Part shown: positions 17,757 to 25,614 of the stretch, piece after piece
How positions within the stretch are numbered: the stretch's first letter is position 1
How the letters are laid out: every line of letters starts with the position of its first letter
DNA from: Paulinella micropora
Lineage: Eukaryota > Cercozoa > Imbricatea > Euglyphida
Reading direction: 5' to 3'
DNA: 34,184 nucleotides
Assembly (NCBI GenBank): GCA_009731375.1
Contig: BJOX01000188.1
Span: forward strand, 751,803 to 785,986
Program-made: the position numbers and the translations under genes
The notes under the pieces: generated by a model
The model's input: the letters and a program-made list of their open reading frames with translations, nothing else
The model's database searches: none
Told to the model about the DNA's origin: nothing

Positions 17757-20700
17757 ATGCCTCCCTCTTTCTACACCACGGCGCCATGGATGCGCCGGGA
17801 AGACAAGGAGAGCCTGTCGCGCAAGCTGACCAAAACAAGCAAGCCGTCCTGGGTCGACAACAAGCCTGTTGTCCGCGGCAAACAAGCAGGGCCCACGGGC
17901 TATGCGGGCCAGACCGACAAACAAAGGGCCCAGAAGACCCGCGACATCATGAAGTGGGTAAACCCCGAACTGCACCAGGCGCTGGGCATCCTGGAACCGC
18001 CCTCCCCGCCACCGCCGCGCTCGCGTTCCGCCTCGCCGCCACCACCGCGCTCGCGTTCCGCCTCGCCGCCACCACCGCGCTCGCGTTCCGCCTCGGTGTC
18101 GCCACGGCCCTCGCGCTCCGCGTCGCCGCGCGGCCGCGGTGGTGGCAGCGGCAGCGAGGACGAAGGTGGCGGTGGCGGTGGTGGCGGTAGTGGTAGTGAG
18201 GACGAGGGCGGCGGCGGCGGAGGCGGCAACGAGGACGAGGGTGGCGGCGGTGGAGGTGGCAACGAGGACGAGGACGGCGGCGGCGGAGGTGGCAACGAGG
18301 ACGAGGGCGGCGAGATCGACTGGGACGCTGGCGGTGACGGCGGCGAAGGCAACGAGAACGGAGACGACGCCCCGCCTCCCGCACGCGCCAGCAGCCCGCC
18401 ACCAGACGAGCAACCACTCGACGAGCGGCCCGCGTCGCCCGTCGAGTTTCAGCCAGACGGCGGGGCCCGACCACTGCCCGACCAGTCGAAGCTTATAGAA
18501 GATCTGCGATTGCAGATCAGCCAGCTGGAGAAGATGGTCGACCACAGTGACGCAACAGTACGCGTACAGGACGCAACGATCGGCCTCTTGGAAGACGATA
18601 TCGATTCCGCCAAAGCGGCGGTCGCTCTTATGCAAGGGGAGGCAGTTAACGCCAGAAAACTCGTGGACGCCATGAATGCTCAGTACAAGCAAAAATTGAC
18701 TGCAGCAGAGGAAGAGGCTGAGAGGCTGAAAAAGCTTTTGGCCGGCGCTGGCTTGGACGCCGAGAAACGCAGGCAAGCAGAGGCGCGCATCGTGGCCCTC
18801 CAACAGGAGAAGGGCGGCTGGCAAGCGCAGATACAAGAGGCAGAGGAACGCGCCAAAACACTAGCCAGACAAGTCGAAGAAGACAAGGAGTTCGCCGAGA
18901 AGCAGCAGACCGCTTTGGCCGAACAGAAGCGACTGAACGAGGAGTTGGAGAAGAACCAGACCAGCCTGCGCGAGGCCCACGACCGGGCGCTGGCCGAAAA
19001 AGACGAAAAGGCCAGAGAGTTACTGGACGCCAGGACAAAGCTGCAGCAAGAACAGGCGGCCACCAACCAGCGCCTGGAGGAGCTCAAGAGTCAAAGAGAG
19101 GAGACAGCGAGAGAACGCAAACGAGCCAACGACCTGGCAGCCTACGTCGCGCGCCTGGAGGCAACGATCAAGAACAGCGGAAATGACGGCAGGAGGATCG
19201 TCGACGTGAGCAACCAGTACCGACAATACACCGAACACCTCACCGCCGCCGCAAAGGGCCGTATCGACGAAGCAAACAAGAAGATCGCCCAGCTGCAGCA
19301 GGCGGGCCAGGGCCTCCAGAACGAATACAATATACTCGCGCAGCGGATGGTTATACTGCAGACAGAAAGGGACCACGCACTCGAACTGGCACGCGCAGAA
19401 AAGCTGGCCCACGAACGGCTGGAGAAAGTCGCTGACAGTGCAAGACAGGAAGCAGCACGGAAGGCGGCGGAGGCCGACAGGGCCGCGCGAGAGGCCGAAG
19501 CGGCCAAACAACAGGCAGCCCAGGCCAAGGGCGCCAACGACGAGCTGCGGCAGAAGGCGGAAGACGCAAAGGAAGCCGAACGGCGGGCTCAGCAGGAGAA
19601 ACAAGAGGCGGAGCAAAAGGCGTCCAGCGCACAACAGGCGGCCGCGGGGCTGGCAGCAGAACTCAGGGACAAGAACGCGGCCACGCTCGGGTACAGCGAA
19701 GAGAAGATGGAGCTGGAAGACAGAGCAGAGGAGGCGGAACAAAAGGCAGAACTCTACCGGCAGCAAGCGGCCGAGACAGCGCGCAATGCAACGCATGCCG
19801 GCAAGCAGTTGTTTGAGACTAACCAGAAGCTACAAGAGATCAACGAGCGGGACACCGCGCTGGACCAGCAGCTGCTAGAAGCCAACAAAGCCTACCAGGG
19901 GCTGGAGTCGGACAAGGCGGGTGTAGAGGCCCTGCAGAAAAAGGCAGAGGCCCTGGCCGGCGAGTACCTGGACCAGATTACGCTCAAGGACACCGAGATA
20001 GAACAGCTGCAGTCGCAACTCAAGGAGAGCAGCGACCGTCTGCAGACGGCAGAAGGCAACACCGAGGCGGAAAGGGGCAAGAACGCCGGGCTGCAACAAG
20101 AACTGCAAGAAGCACATCAACACAACCAGGAGCTCCAGGCACGGGCCAGAGAATACAGGCGCAACCGCCAGCTGCTGCTACAGGACCTGCGCCGCAAGGC
20201 AGCAGAGATCAAGCAGTTGCAGACCGACTCCAAGCAACAAGCGAGGCTCGCACGCGAGCAGAGGGCGCTGGCAGACGCGGCCCTGGAGCAAGTGGCGTCG
20301 CTCGGCGCAGAGGCCCAGCGAGCTAAACAAGCGAGTGATGAGGCCCGCCACCAGCTGACAACAGAAAACAAACAAGCCGTACAGGCACTGGAGGAGGCGC
20401 TAGCTCGCGAGCGCCACCTGCAGCAAGATCTGGAGGCTGCCAACAAGGGGGGAGAAGCACTGCAACAGCACGTGGACAGCCTGGCACGCGAGACCTCGCA
20501 GCAAGAGAGCTCGCTGGCTGAAGCGAGCGAGGCCTACAACAAGCTAACCAAACGAGTCGAGAAGCTCCAAGCACAACTGAAAATAAACACGGACACGATC
20601 GCGGAAGCGGACGAGGCTGTGATGCAAATGGGCCACGAGAGCGAAAAACAGAGCAAGGAAATCCTCAAACTCAGGAAAGAACTCAAGGGCGCGAAAGACG

Positions 20701-22507
20701 CCTGGCTAGAGCACGGGAGGGCAAGAAGGCAGAGAAAGCCGCTGCCAGGGTCAAGGAGGCGGAACGCCTGCTCAAAGAGCGCCAGGTCAGCGAAGGCAAG
20801 CTGCGCCAGCTTACCGAGCGGCTCCAAGAGTCCGAGGAACAGAAGGCCGCCCTCGAGAAAAAACATGCTGACTACAAGGAAAGGGCCAACGCACTGCTCC
20901 AAAAGGACAGAAAGACGGCAGACAGCGTCCAGCAAAAGCTCCTCGGCCAACTCAAGCGGTACCAGGAACAAATCAAGAAGTACAAGGAGTCCCAGGAAGT
21001 CTCGGGCGCCAGCGAGCTCGCACAACAGGCCACTGCTGCGCAGCAGAAAGTCACCGAGCTCAAGGAAGCGGCAGTAGAGGCCGTGGCGCCCACCCTGCCG
21101 CCCGCAGAAAAGAATAGGCTGGTGCACACGGCCAGTGCAGAGGAGTTCAGCGCGTTCGTCAAGAGGTCGGGCATGGTAGACTTCATGAAGAACACGCTCG
21201 AGCGCGAGAAGGGCAGCTTCCCGCAGGGGAGCGGCATGGACAAGGCCTGGGAGTGGGCGCAGAGCCAAGTCGTGCCCGTCTTCACTCAGCGGCCCGACGT
21301 GGGGCAGGCGGTGGGCGAAGGCCTCGTGACGCAGCCCAGCATCGTCGGCGGCTTCAAGGCCTTGTTCCAGGGCCTGTTTGCCAGAGGCTGGCTCCAGTCC
21401 CGGGGTCTCGCGGTCGGCGCCGCCACGGGCGCACCCGTGCGAATGGCCGCCGGTGTCGGCGGGCCGGTGCGTCGTCCGGGCAACGGAGGGGTGGAGGACA
21501 GCGACAAGAGCGGCGCCGGCGTGCTGGTCGCGGCCGGCGGCGAGGCCTACGGCAGCAGCTCCTCTGCCGGCAAAGTCTTTAGCCTGGGCCAACCCGGCGG
21601 CGGCGGCGACAATTCGACGTGGACAGCAGGGGCGAACGACCCTAATAGTCAGAGCGGCAACGCGAACCGAGGGACCGACCATAGCATTCCACCCGTGGAC
21701 ATGGAAACAGCACCAGACAGAGAGCTGGACACCAAGCAAGCCGAGCAGGAACTCCTGTATTATGCCATGAACGGAAAAACTCTGCCCAAGGGCCAAGAGA
21801 AGGAGAGCCTGAACATGCTGCGCGTGGGCATCCTGGAGGCTATGCGCAAGCGGGGCATGGGCGTGAACGACAGAGAGCTGCTCGACAAGGTCCGGGGCAA
21901 GCCCGAGGAGGCCAAGGCCTTCTTGCGCAAGGGGACCGAGGACGTCGTGTGGGACATCATCAAGGATCCAGGAGAGAACAGGCAAAAGTACAAGGACAAC
22001 CTGGCCGTCAGGTACTTGGCCAACTTGGTGCTGACCGCCACGGCCAAGGGCACGGAGGCGGACCTGGACTACAAGATCTTCCCTGACCAGCTAGGAGAGC
22101 TGCCCGAGAAGGACGTGCAAATTCTCACCAGCCAGAAACTCACCTTTGAAGAGCGGCTCAAGGTAGTCCGGATGGCGCTGGCGTACGGCACCGACGAGTG
22201 GCACGACCAGAAGCTCGTCACCAGCCTCAACGAGGAGCCCCCCGTCCCGCTGTTCGAGGAGCTGCTGGAGCGCAAGACACGGAGCCAAGGACCCGTGGGC
22301 CCAACCGAGAAATCGCGCACGCTGCACGAAATGATCGACCAGGCCTCCGAGCGCATCCAGGCAGAGGGCGAGAGGGGCAAAAAGCTGATGAAGGAATGGC
22401 ACAAGGTTTTGTCCAAGCTGGGCATCAAGCTCGTGAAGCTAAACACCAAGAGAAAGGATACGGCAGGAACGGGTAGTGCACCGAACAAGAAGCGGAAGAA
22501 TAATTGA
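17757..22507 (+). CDS. Giant coiled-coil protein with SR-like and Gly/Glu repeats (frameshift near 20710)
   Basis: About 1,580 residues, roughly 14% of the window. After a short N-terminal segment come four PPPPRSRSAS-type repeats (nt 18006-18125), then a tract of glycine runs broken by NEDEG/SEDEG acidic blocks (to about 18313). A coiled coil of roughly 900 residues follows, with continual Glu/Lys/Gln/Ala heptads (KAEALAGEYLDQ, QQELQEAHQHNQEL). At about 20705-20720 the frame changes by one base: the first frame becomes Arg/Ser-rich nonsense while the next carries the coiled coil onward (AERLLKERQVSEGK). The C-terminal 480 residues are more globular (EEFSAFVKRSGMVDFMKNTL; QILTSQKLTFEERLKVV) and end in a basic KKRKNN. 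It lies between the packaging ATPase and virion genes. A virion scaffold, tether or tape-like role is possible; no family is recognised. Confidence 0.8.
18006..18125 (+). repeat. Four 30-bp in-frame tandem repeats coding PPPPRSRSAS
   Basis: Units at 18006-18035, 18036-18065 and 18066-18095 are nearly identical, and 18096-18125 is degenerate. Each encodes ten residues with an RSRS core, like SR-type low-complexity regions that are phosphorylated in eukaryotic nuclei. Confidence 0.8.
18139..18313 (+). repeat. Glycine-run/acidic tandem repeats in the coiled-coil gene
   Basis: GGTGGCGGTGG-type DNA alternates with GAGGACGAGG blocks. The encoded pattern is a glycine run followed by (S/N)EDEG, at least five times. 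The minus strand reads as a long proline/serine frame, which is a shadow. Confidence 0.7.
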
Positions 22508-22541
22508 TTCTTTTTTTTATTGTAAGTTTTATCATTAAAAA

Positions 22542-22805
22542 ATGCACCACTTGCAAAGCTTCAACCCACAGCTCGCGCTAGCGCTAGGCAAACTGAATGA
22601 AAAGGAACTGAGGCAGGCCGGCCGCAAGTGGCAGAAAGAGGCACGGGTCGAACAGAAAGTACTCGAGGCCCTGCACAACACGGTCGAGGAGGCGCCGCTC
22701 GAAAAGATTTTCCCGCCACCCAAGGTGCAGGACGCACAGATCCTGCTGAAAATCTCGCCCGAACAGGCCAGGCAGTGCGAAGCGGCCCTGAACGGCGCCA
22801 AGTAA
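22542..22805 (+). CDS. Small charged helical protein, unknown
   Basis: An 87-residue frame from ATG 22542, 34 bases after the coiled-coil gene, preceded by an AT-rich strip ending in ATTAAAAA. The sequence is highly charged and helix-prone (LNEKELRQAGRKWQKEARV, then LLKISPEQARQCEAAL) with no membrane segment. It is the first of a run of small plus-strand genes leading to the MCP, so a virion or assembly role is plausible. No homologue is recognised. Confidence 0.6.
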   Translation: MHHLQSFNPQLALALGKLNEKELRQAGRKWQKEARVEQKVLEALHNTVEEAPLEKIFPPPKVQDAQILLKISPEQARQCEAALNGAK

Positions 22806-22807
22806 AA

Positions 22808-22852
22808 AATTTTTTATTCTCTGGTGACCCTTTTTAAATAACACGAAGAACA
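22808..22852 (+). promoter_or_regulatory. Promoter-like strip, ATTCTCTGGTG then CTTTTTAAATAA
   Basis: The pair of elements ATTCTCTGGTG (22816-22826) and CTTTTTAAATAA (22830-22841) lies just before ATG 22853. Related pairs precede 24203 (ATTCTGTGG 24163-24171; TTTTTTAATA 24177-24186), 24719 (AACTTGTGG 24694-24702), 25615 (ATTTTCTGG 25574-25582) and 32069 (ATCTTGTCG 32042-32050). This is a candidate late promoter class. Confidence 0.45.
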
Positions 22853-23449
22853 ATGGCCGCCCCGCAACGAGGACCTGTGCGCCTGGCGACTACCACCGAC
22901 GAGAAGTCGGGCGCGCACCTCAACGATGCAGTGGAGCACGGTACTCAAACTGACCCCGTGGTCAAAACAGATGCCCTGGCCACTTCCTCTATCATCTACT
23001 CTGCGCTCAACGGGATCCCCGAGGCCCAGCTGGATGACACGACGCGCAACATGAAGGGCATTGCCCAGCGCCTGAGCAAGAACAGCCTGTCCTCGTGGTA
23101 CAAGGGTGCCGTGCTACTTGTCGGCACCTACCCGGAAATCGTAGACGTCTACGGACGAGACTTTGCCGACACCAACTGTTTCAATCGTGTGATGGGGCCC
23201 CTCATGCCAGGACAGCCAGGGACGACTATGAAACCCTGGCTCACCGAACTCAGGCGCAGCTACGGGAACGACTGGAATGGTTGTATGCAAGCGGCCAGAA
23301 TGATCGAAGAGTACCAGGCCTCGAAAATGCGCGACGAACAGTGGAGCCGTATTCCTTCGGTCTCTGCCTTCGAGCGCGAGGACGGCAACGTGCGCGGTTG
23401 GACCGATATCAACACTGCCAGCAACGAGGCCTTGGGCATGGGGCCCTAA
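22853..23449 (+). CDS. Unknown protein of the virion-gene block
   Basis: A 198-residue soluble protein from ATG 22853 to TAA 23447-23449. It has a Thr/Asp-rich N-terminus, then a helical centre (NMKGIAQRLSKNSLSSWYKG, VGTYPEIVDVYGRDFADT) and a C-terminal part with WLTELRRSYGNDWNG. No membrane segment, zinc ligands or catalytic motif is apparent. It has a promoter-like strip of the structural class immediately upstream and lies in a tight array of plus-strand genes before the MCP. It is likely a virion or assembly protein by position only. Confidence 0.65.
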   Translation: MAAPQRGPVRLATTTDEKSGAHLNDAVEHGTQTDPVVKTDALATSSIIYSALNGIPEAQLDDTTRNMKGIAQRLSKNSLSSWYKGAVLLVGTYPEIVDVYGRDFADTNCFNRVMGPLMPGQPGTTMKPWLTELRRSYGNDWNGCMQAARMIEEYQASKMRDEQWSRIPSVSAFEREDGNVRGWTDINTASNEALGMGP

Positions 23450-23490
23450 AAAAAGAAAGTTGTGTCTCTTTACGAGTATACATATAAGGG

Positions 23491-24147
23491 ATGGACCCTT
23501 TTGCTGATCTCGAGCCGCCGGCCGCAGAAGACGGCAAACAAGAATTGCCGCCAGAACAAGCGGAGGCTCCCCCTCCTACTCAACCCCCTCCCAAGAAAAG
23601 ACGGCGCGTGACAGCCAAAGAACGCCAGCCACTGCCGCAGCCACGGTTCGAGGAGGCCGAGACAGTGCCCCTGCGCGACGACCCTGCCTACCGGCTCCTG
23701 TGCGCCTACGGCAAATCTGAGCTGATTGCGCCCAAGCTCAAAAAGGCGGGGATCCCCTGCGAGCCGCGGGCGCTGCGCAAGGTGGCCCGCGCGCGTTTGC
23801 CCACGATCTTGGAGGACGCCGAAGAGGCGCTGGACGACTCGGCCGTGGACCAGATGTCCAACGTGGCCTTGAAGCAAGGGCTGACGTGCCTCGAGCGCCT
23901 GGTGTCGAGCCGCACGCGCTACCAGATTTCCGGCATGACCGACGAGTGCTTTGCCAACGAGCGGTGGCTCTTCTTGCTCGAACGCGCCAAGCTCAAGGCC
24001 GGCATCGGCATGACGAGGCTCGACCCAGTCACCGAGCTGGCCTTGATCACGGCGCAAACCGCGGCCATCGCGCACGCCCGCAACACCTCTGCCGTGCTAG
24101 CAGCGGTAGACCTAGACACCCCAGCCCCCCCGACTGTAAATCAATAA
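23491..24147 (+). CDS. Unknown protein with proline-rich N-terminus and SV40-type NLS
   Basis: A 218-residue protein from ATG 23491. Residues 1-45 are Pro/Glu/Gln-rich and include PPPKKRRRV at about 33-41, very close to the classical monopartite nuclear signal. The remainder is helical (LLCAYGKSELIAPKLKKAG, LKQGLTCLERLVSSRTRYQ) and ends with a disordered Pro/Asp tail. The gene is followed by CAATAAATAAA, a polyadenylation-type signal. A TATA-like ATACATATAAGG lies directly before the start. The nuclear signal supports a nuclear stage; the function is not known. Confidence 0.65.
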   Translation: MDPFADLEPPAAEDGKQELPPEQAEAPPPTQPPPKKRRRVTAKERQPLPQPRFEEAETVPLRDDPAYRLLCAYGKSELIAPKLKKAGIPCEPRALRKVARARLPTILEDAEEALDDSAVDQMSNVALKQGLTCLERLVSSRTRYQISGMTDECFANERWLFLLERAKLKAGIGMTRLDPVTELALITAQTAAIAHARNTSAVLAAVDLDTPAPPTVNQ

Positions 24148-24202
24148 ATAAAAAAATATTAAATTCTGTGGCGCTGTTTTTTAATACGGAGGAACAAACA
24201 AG

Positions 24203-24673
24203 ATGGACGAGATTGCCGGGACCGTCAGCGACACGTTCATTATGGAGAACGTCGCGCGCAGTGCTACTGCCGCGGCGTTCGCCTACTTTGCGACGCCGGT
24301 ACTAGTGCAAAAGGACGCCCCCGTCTCTTTTGCGGCCGTGCCCGGGCTCAGCGGCGTGACCGTCAGCAAGTCGGTAGGCATGGCCATCATCGCGGCCGCG
24401 ACGACCACGATCGTGGACGTGCTGCAGTCCCGTGTGCTCAATTCAACGCAAGAGGGCCGGCTGGCCCGTTACCCTTCCTTGGCCCTGCACGTGGTCGGTG
24501 GTGGTCTGATTTACAGCGTGCTGCCGGGCCTGCTAGCGGGCGGCGGCATGCGGATGGCGCCTGGTGACACGGGCAAGCAGCTCTTTATGCTTGGCGCGCT
24601 CTCAGAAGTCGTGTCGCAATACGCCTACGAAAACTACCTAAACCCGGCCGGCGAGGGCCACCACCGCTTTTAA
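24203..24673 (+). CDS. Multi-pass membrane protein, unknown
   Basis: A 156-residue protein from ATG 24203. Three or four hydrophobic segments are visible: about 18-36 (ATAAAFAYFATPVLV), 52-72 (VGMAIIAAATTTIVDVL), 90-112 (LHVVGGGLIYSVLPGLL) and a weaker one near 125-138. Loops are small and Gly/Ala-rich, and the tail is polar with HHRF at the end. It is probably a virion or host-membrane protein, given its place among structural genes. The upstream strip holds ATTCTGTGG and TTTTTTAATA, matching the structural-class promoter pattern. Confidence 0.65.
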   Translation: MDEIAGTVSDTFIMENVARSATAAAFAYFATPVLVQKDAPVSFAAVPGLSGVTVSKSVGMAIIAAATTTIVDVLQSRVLNSTQEGRLARYPSLALHVVGGGLIYSVLPGLLAGGGMRMAPGDTGKQLFMLGALSEVVSQYAYENYLNPAGEGHHRF

Positions 24674-24718
24674 CAAAAGAAAGCAAAAATTAAAACTTGT
24701 GGTCCTTCACTTAAGAAG

Positions 24719-24991
24719 ATGACCACGACTGTCGTGACACCAGAAGAAGCCCTGGCCGTGTGGGGAATTCTGGTCTTTGTGCTAGCGGTCCTGCTAGTGC
24801 TGCTGAAAAGAGCAAGAGCAAAAAAGCCGTCCGCCGTCGACCTAGACGCCTACGTGCCACTCGACGATGTCGACCAAGAGACAAGCGCTGGCGCAGCTGT
24901 TCGGTGCGCTGGAGATGGTGTTCCAAAAGTACGGGCTGTTGCGAATCGAGGAGATCAAGGAACTGAAGCAGCTGCAGAGACTAGGTCTTGA
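24719..24991 (+). CDS. Single-pass membrane protein, possibly fused in reality to the next frame
   Basis: From ATG 24719 a 90-residue frame opens with a hydrophobic anchor at about 13-29 (AVWGILVFVLAVLLVLL) followed by KRARAKK, a positive-inside stop-transfer. After about residue 58 the sequence (GAAVRCAGDGVPK...) no longer looks protein-like, while a good helical frame starts at ATG 24867 in another phase. One explanation is a frameshift near 24860-24900 in a single membrane-anchored protein of about 170 residues. The other is two overlapping genes. Confidence 0.5.
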   Translation: MTTTVVTPEEALAVWGILVFVLAVLLVLLKRARAKKPSAVDLDAYVPLDDVDQETSAGAAVRCAGDGVPKVRAVANRGDQGTEAAAETRS

Positions 24992-25235
24992 ACAACAGGT
25001 TGAGGCCGTACAGACATGGTTCTTGCCTGCCTGGAAGGACGGCAAGCTCGCTGACTTTGTGCGCTCCGAGGCCGGAATCTGGGCCGAGCTCGCCTGCAAG
25101 TTCCGCGCGCCCACGCAGCAGCTCCAGCAGCTGCAGCAGCGCCTCGTGGCTAAAAGACAGTTGTGCCAGGACCAAGCCTTCCTTGGCGAAATTGCTGCTC
25201 TCTTGGCAAAAATATGTGCGGTCATTGCGTATTAA
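24867..25235 (+). CDS. Helical protein overlapping the membrane-anchor frame
   Basis: A 122-residue frame from ATG 24867 to TAA 25233-25235. It is almost entirely predicted helix with coiled-coil character (IEEIKELKQLQRLGLEQQ, TQQLQQLQQRLVAKRQL) and ends in a mildly hydrophobic segment (EIAALLAKICAVIAY). It overlaps 24719-24991 by 125 bases in another phase. Whether it begins at ATG 24867 or continues the membrane-anchored frame cannot be decided from this sequence. Confidence 0.55.
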   Translation: MSTKRQALAQLFGALEMVFQKYGLLRIEEIKELKQLQRLGLEQQVEAVQTWFLPAWKDGKLADFVRSEAGIWAELACKFRAPTQQLQQLQQRLVAKRQLCQDQAFLGEIAALLAKICAVIAY

Positions 25236-25282
25236 AAAATTTCAATCTTGCGCACGAATGTTTTTTAAATAAAGCTCTACGG

Positions 25283-25564
25283 ATGGGCAAGCGAGCTCGC
25301 GAACGCCGGACGGCCAAGCAGGCCGCGAAAAAGGAAGAAAGGCAAGAGAAAGAGACGGCCAAGCAAGAGGCCACGCAAACCAAGGCCGACGAACAAGCAG
25401 CCAAGCGCGCGCGCATCGGCCGGCGCAAGTATGAGGACCGGGAGAACAAGCAGCACAACAAGGAGGACCGGCAGAAGACCGCACGCACGATGGGCGTGAC
25501 CGTGCCGCTCGCGATCGGGGCCGTCGCGATATCGGCAGCAGTGATCATGTCGGGCAAAAAATAA
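25283..25564 (+). CDS. Small very basic, tail-anchored protein
   Basis: A 93-residue protein from ATG 25283. The first 70 residues are dominated by Lys, Arg, Glu and Gln (RRTAKQAAKKEERQEKE), likely a charged helix able to bind nucleic acid or partners. The C-terminal 20 residues are hydrophobic (VTVPLAIGAVAISAAVIM) and end SGKK, a tail-anchor arrangement. GTTTTTTAAATAAAG lies 10-25 bases before the start. It sits immediately before the MCP, so a virion inner-membrane component is a reasonable guess. No family is recognised. Confidence 0.6.
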   Translation: MGKRARERRTAKQAAKKEERQEKETAKQEATQTKADEQAAKRARIGRRKYEDRENKQHNKEDRQKTARTMGVTVPLAIGAVAISAAVIMSGKK

Positions 25565-25614
25565 ATTATTTTTATTTTCTGGTTGCCTTATGTATCAACC
25601 AAACCGACACCGAG

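Noticed and set aside
17562-18836. Minus-strand frame with Ala/Val/Arg-rich low complexity
   Set aside because: It is the antisense of the Gly/Glu and SR-like repeats; the plus-strand reading has the proper start, promoter and continuation.
20534-21985. 483-codon minus-strand frame
   Set aside because: Antisense of the coiled-coil gene. Its leucine richness reflects CAG/GAG codons read backwards.
24760-24966. Basic frame KSKSKKAVRRRPRRLRATRR
   Set aside because: A shifted reading of the membrane-anchor gene with no start context.
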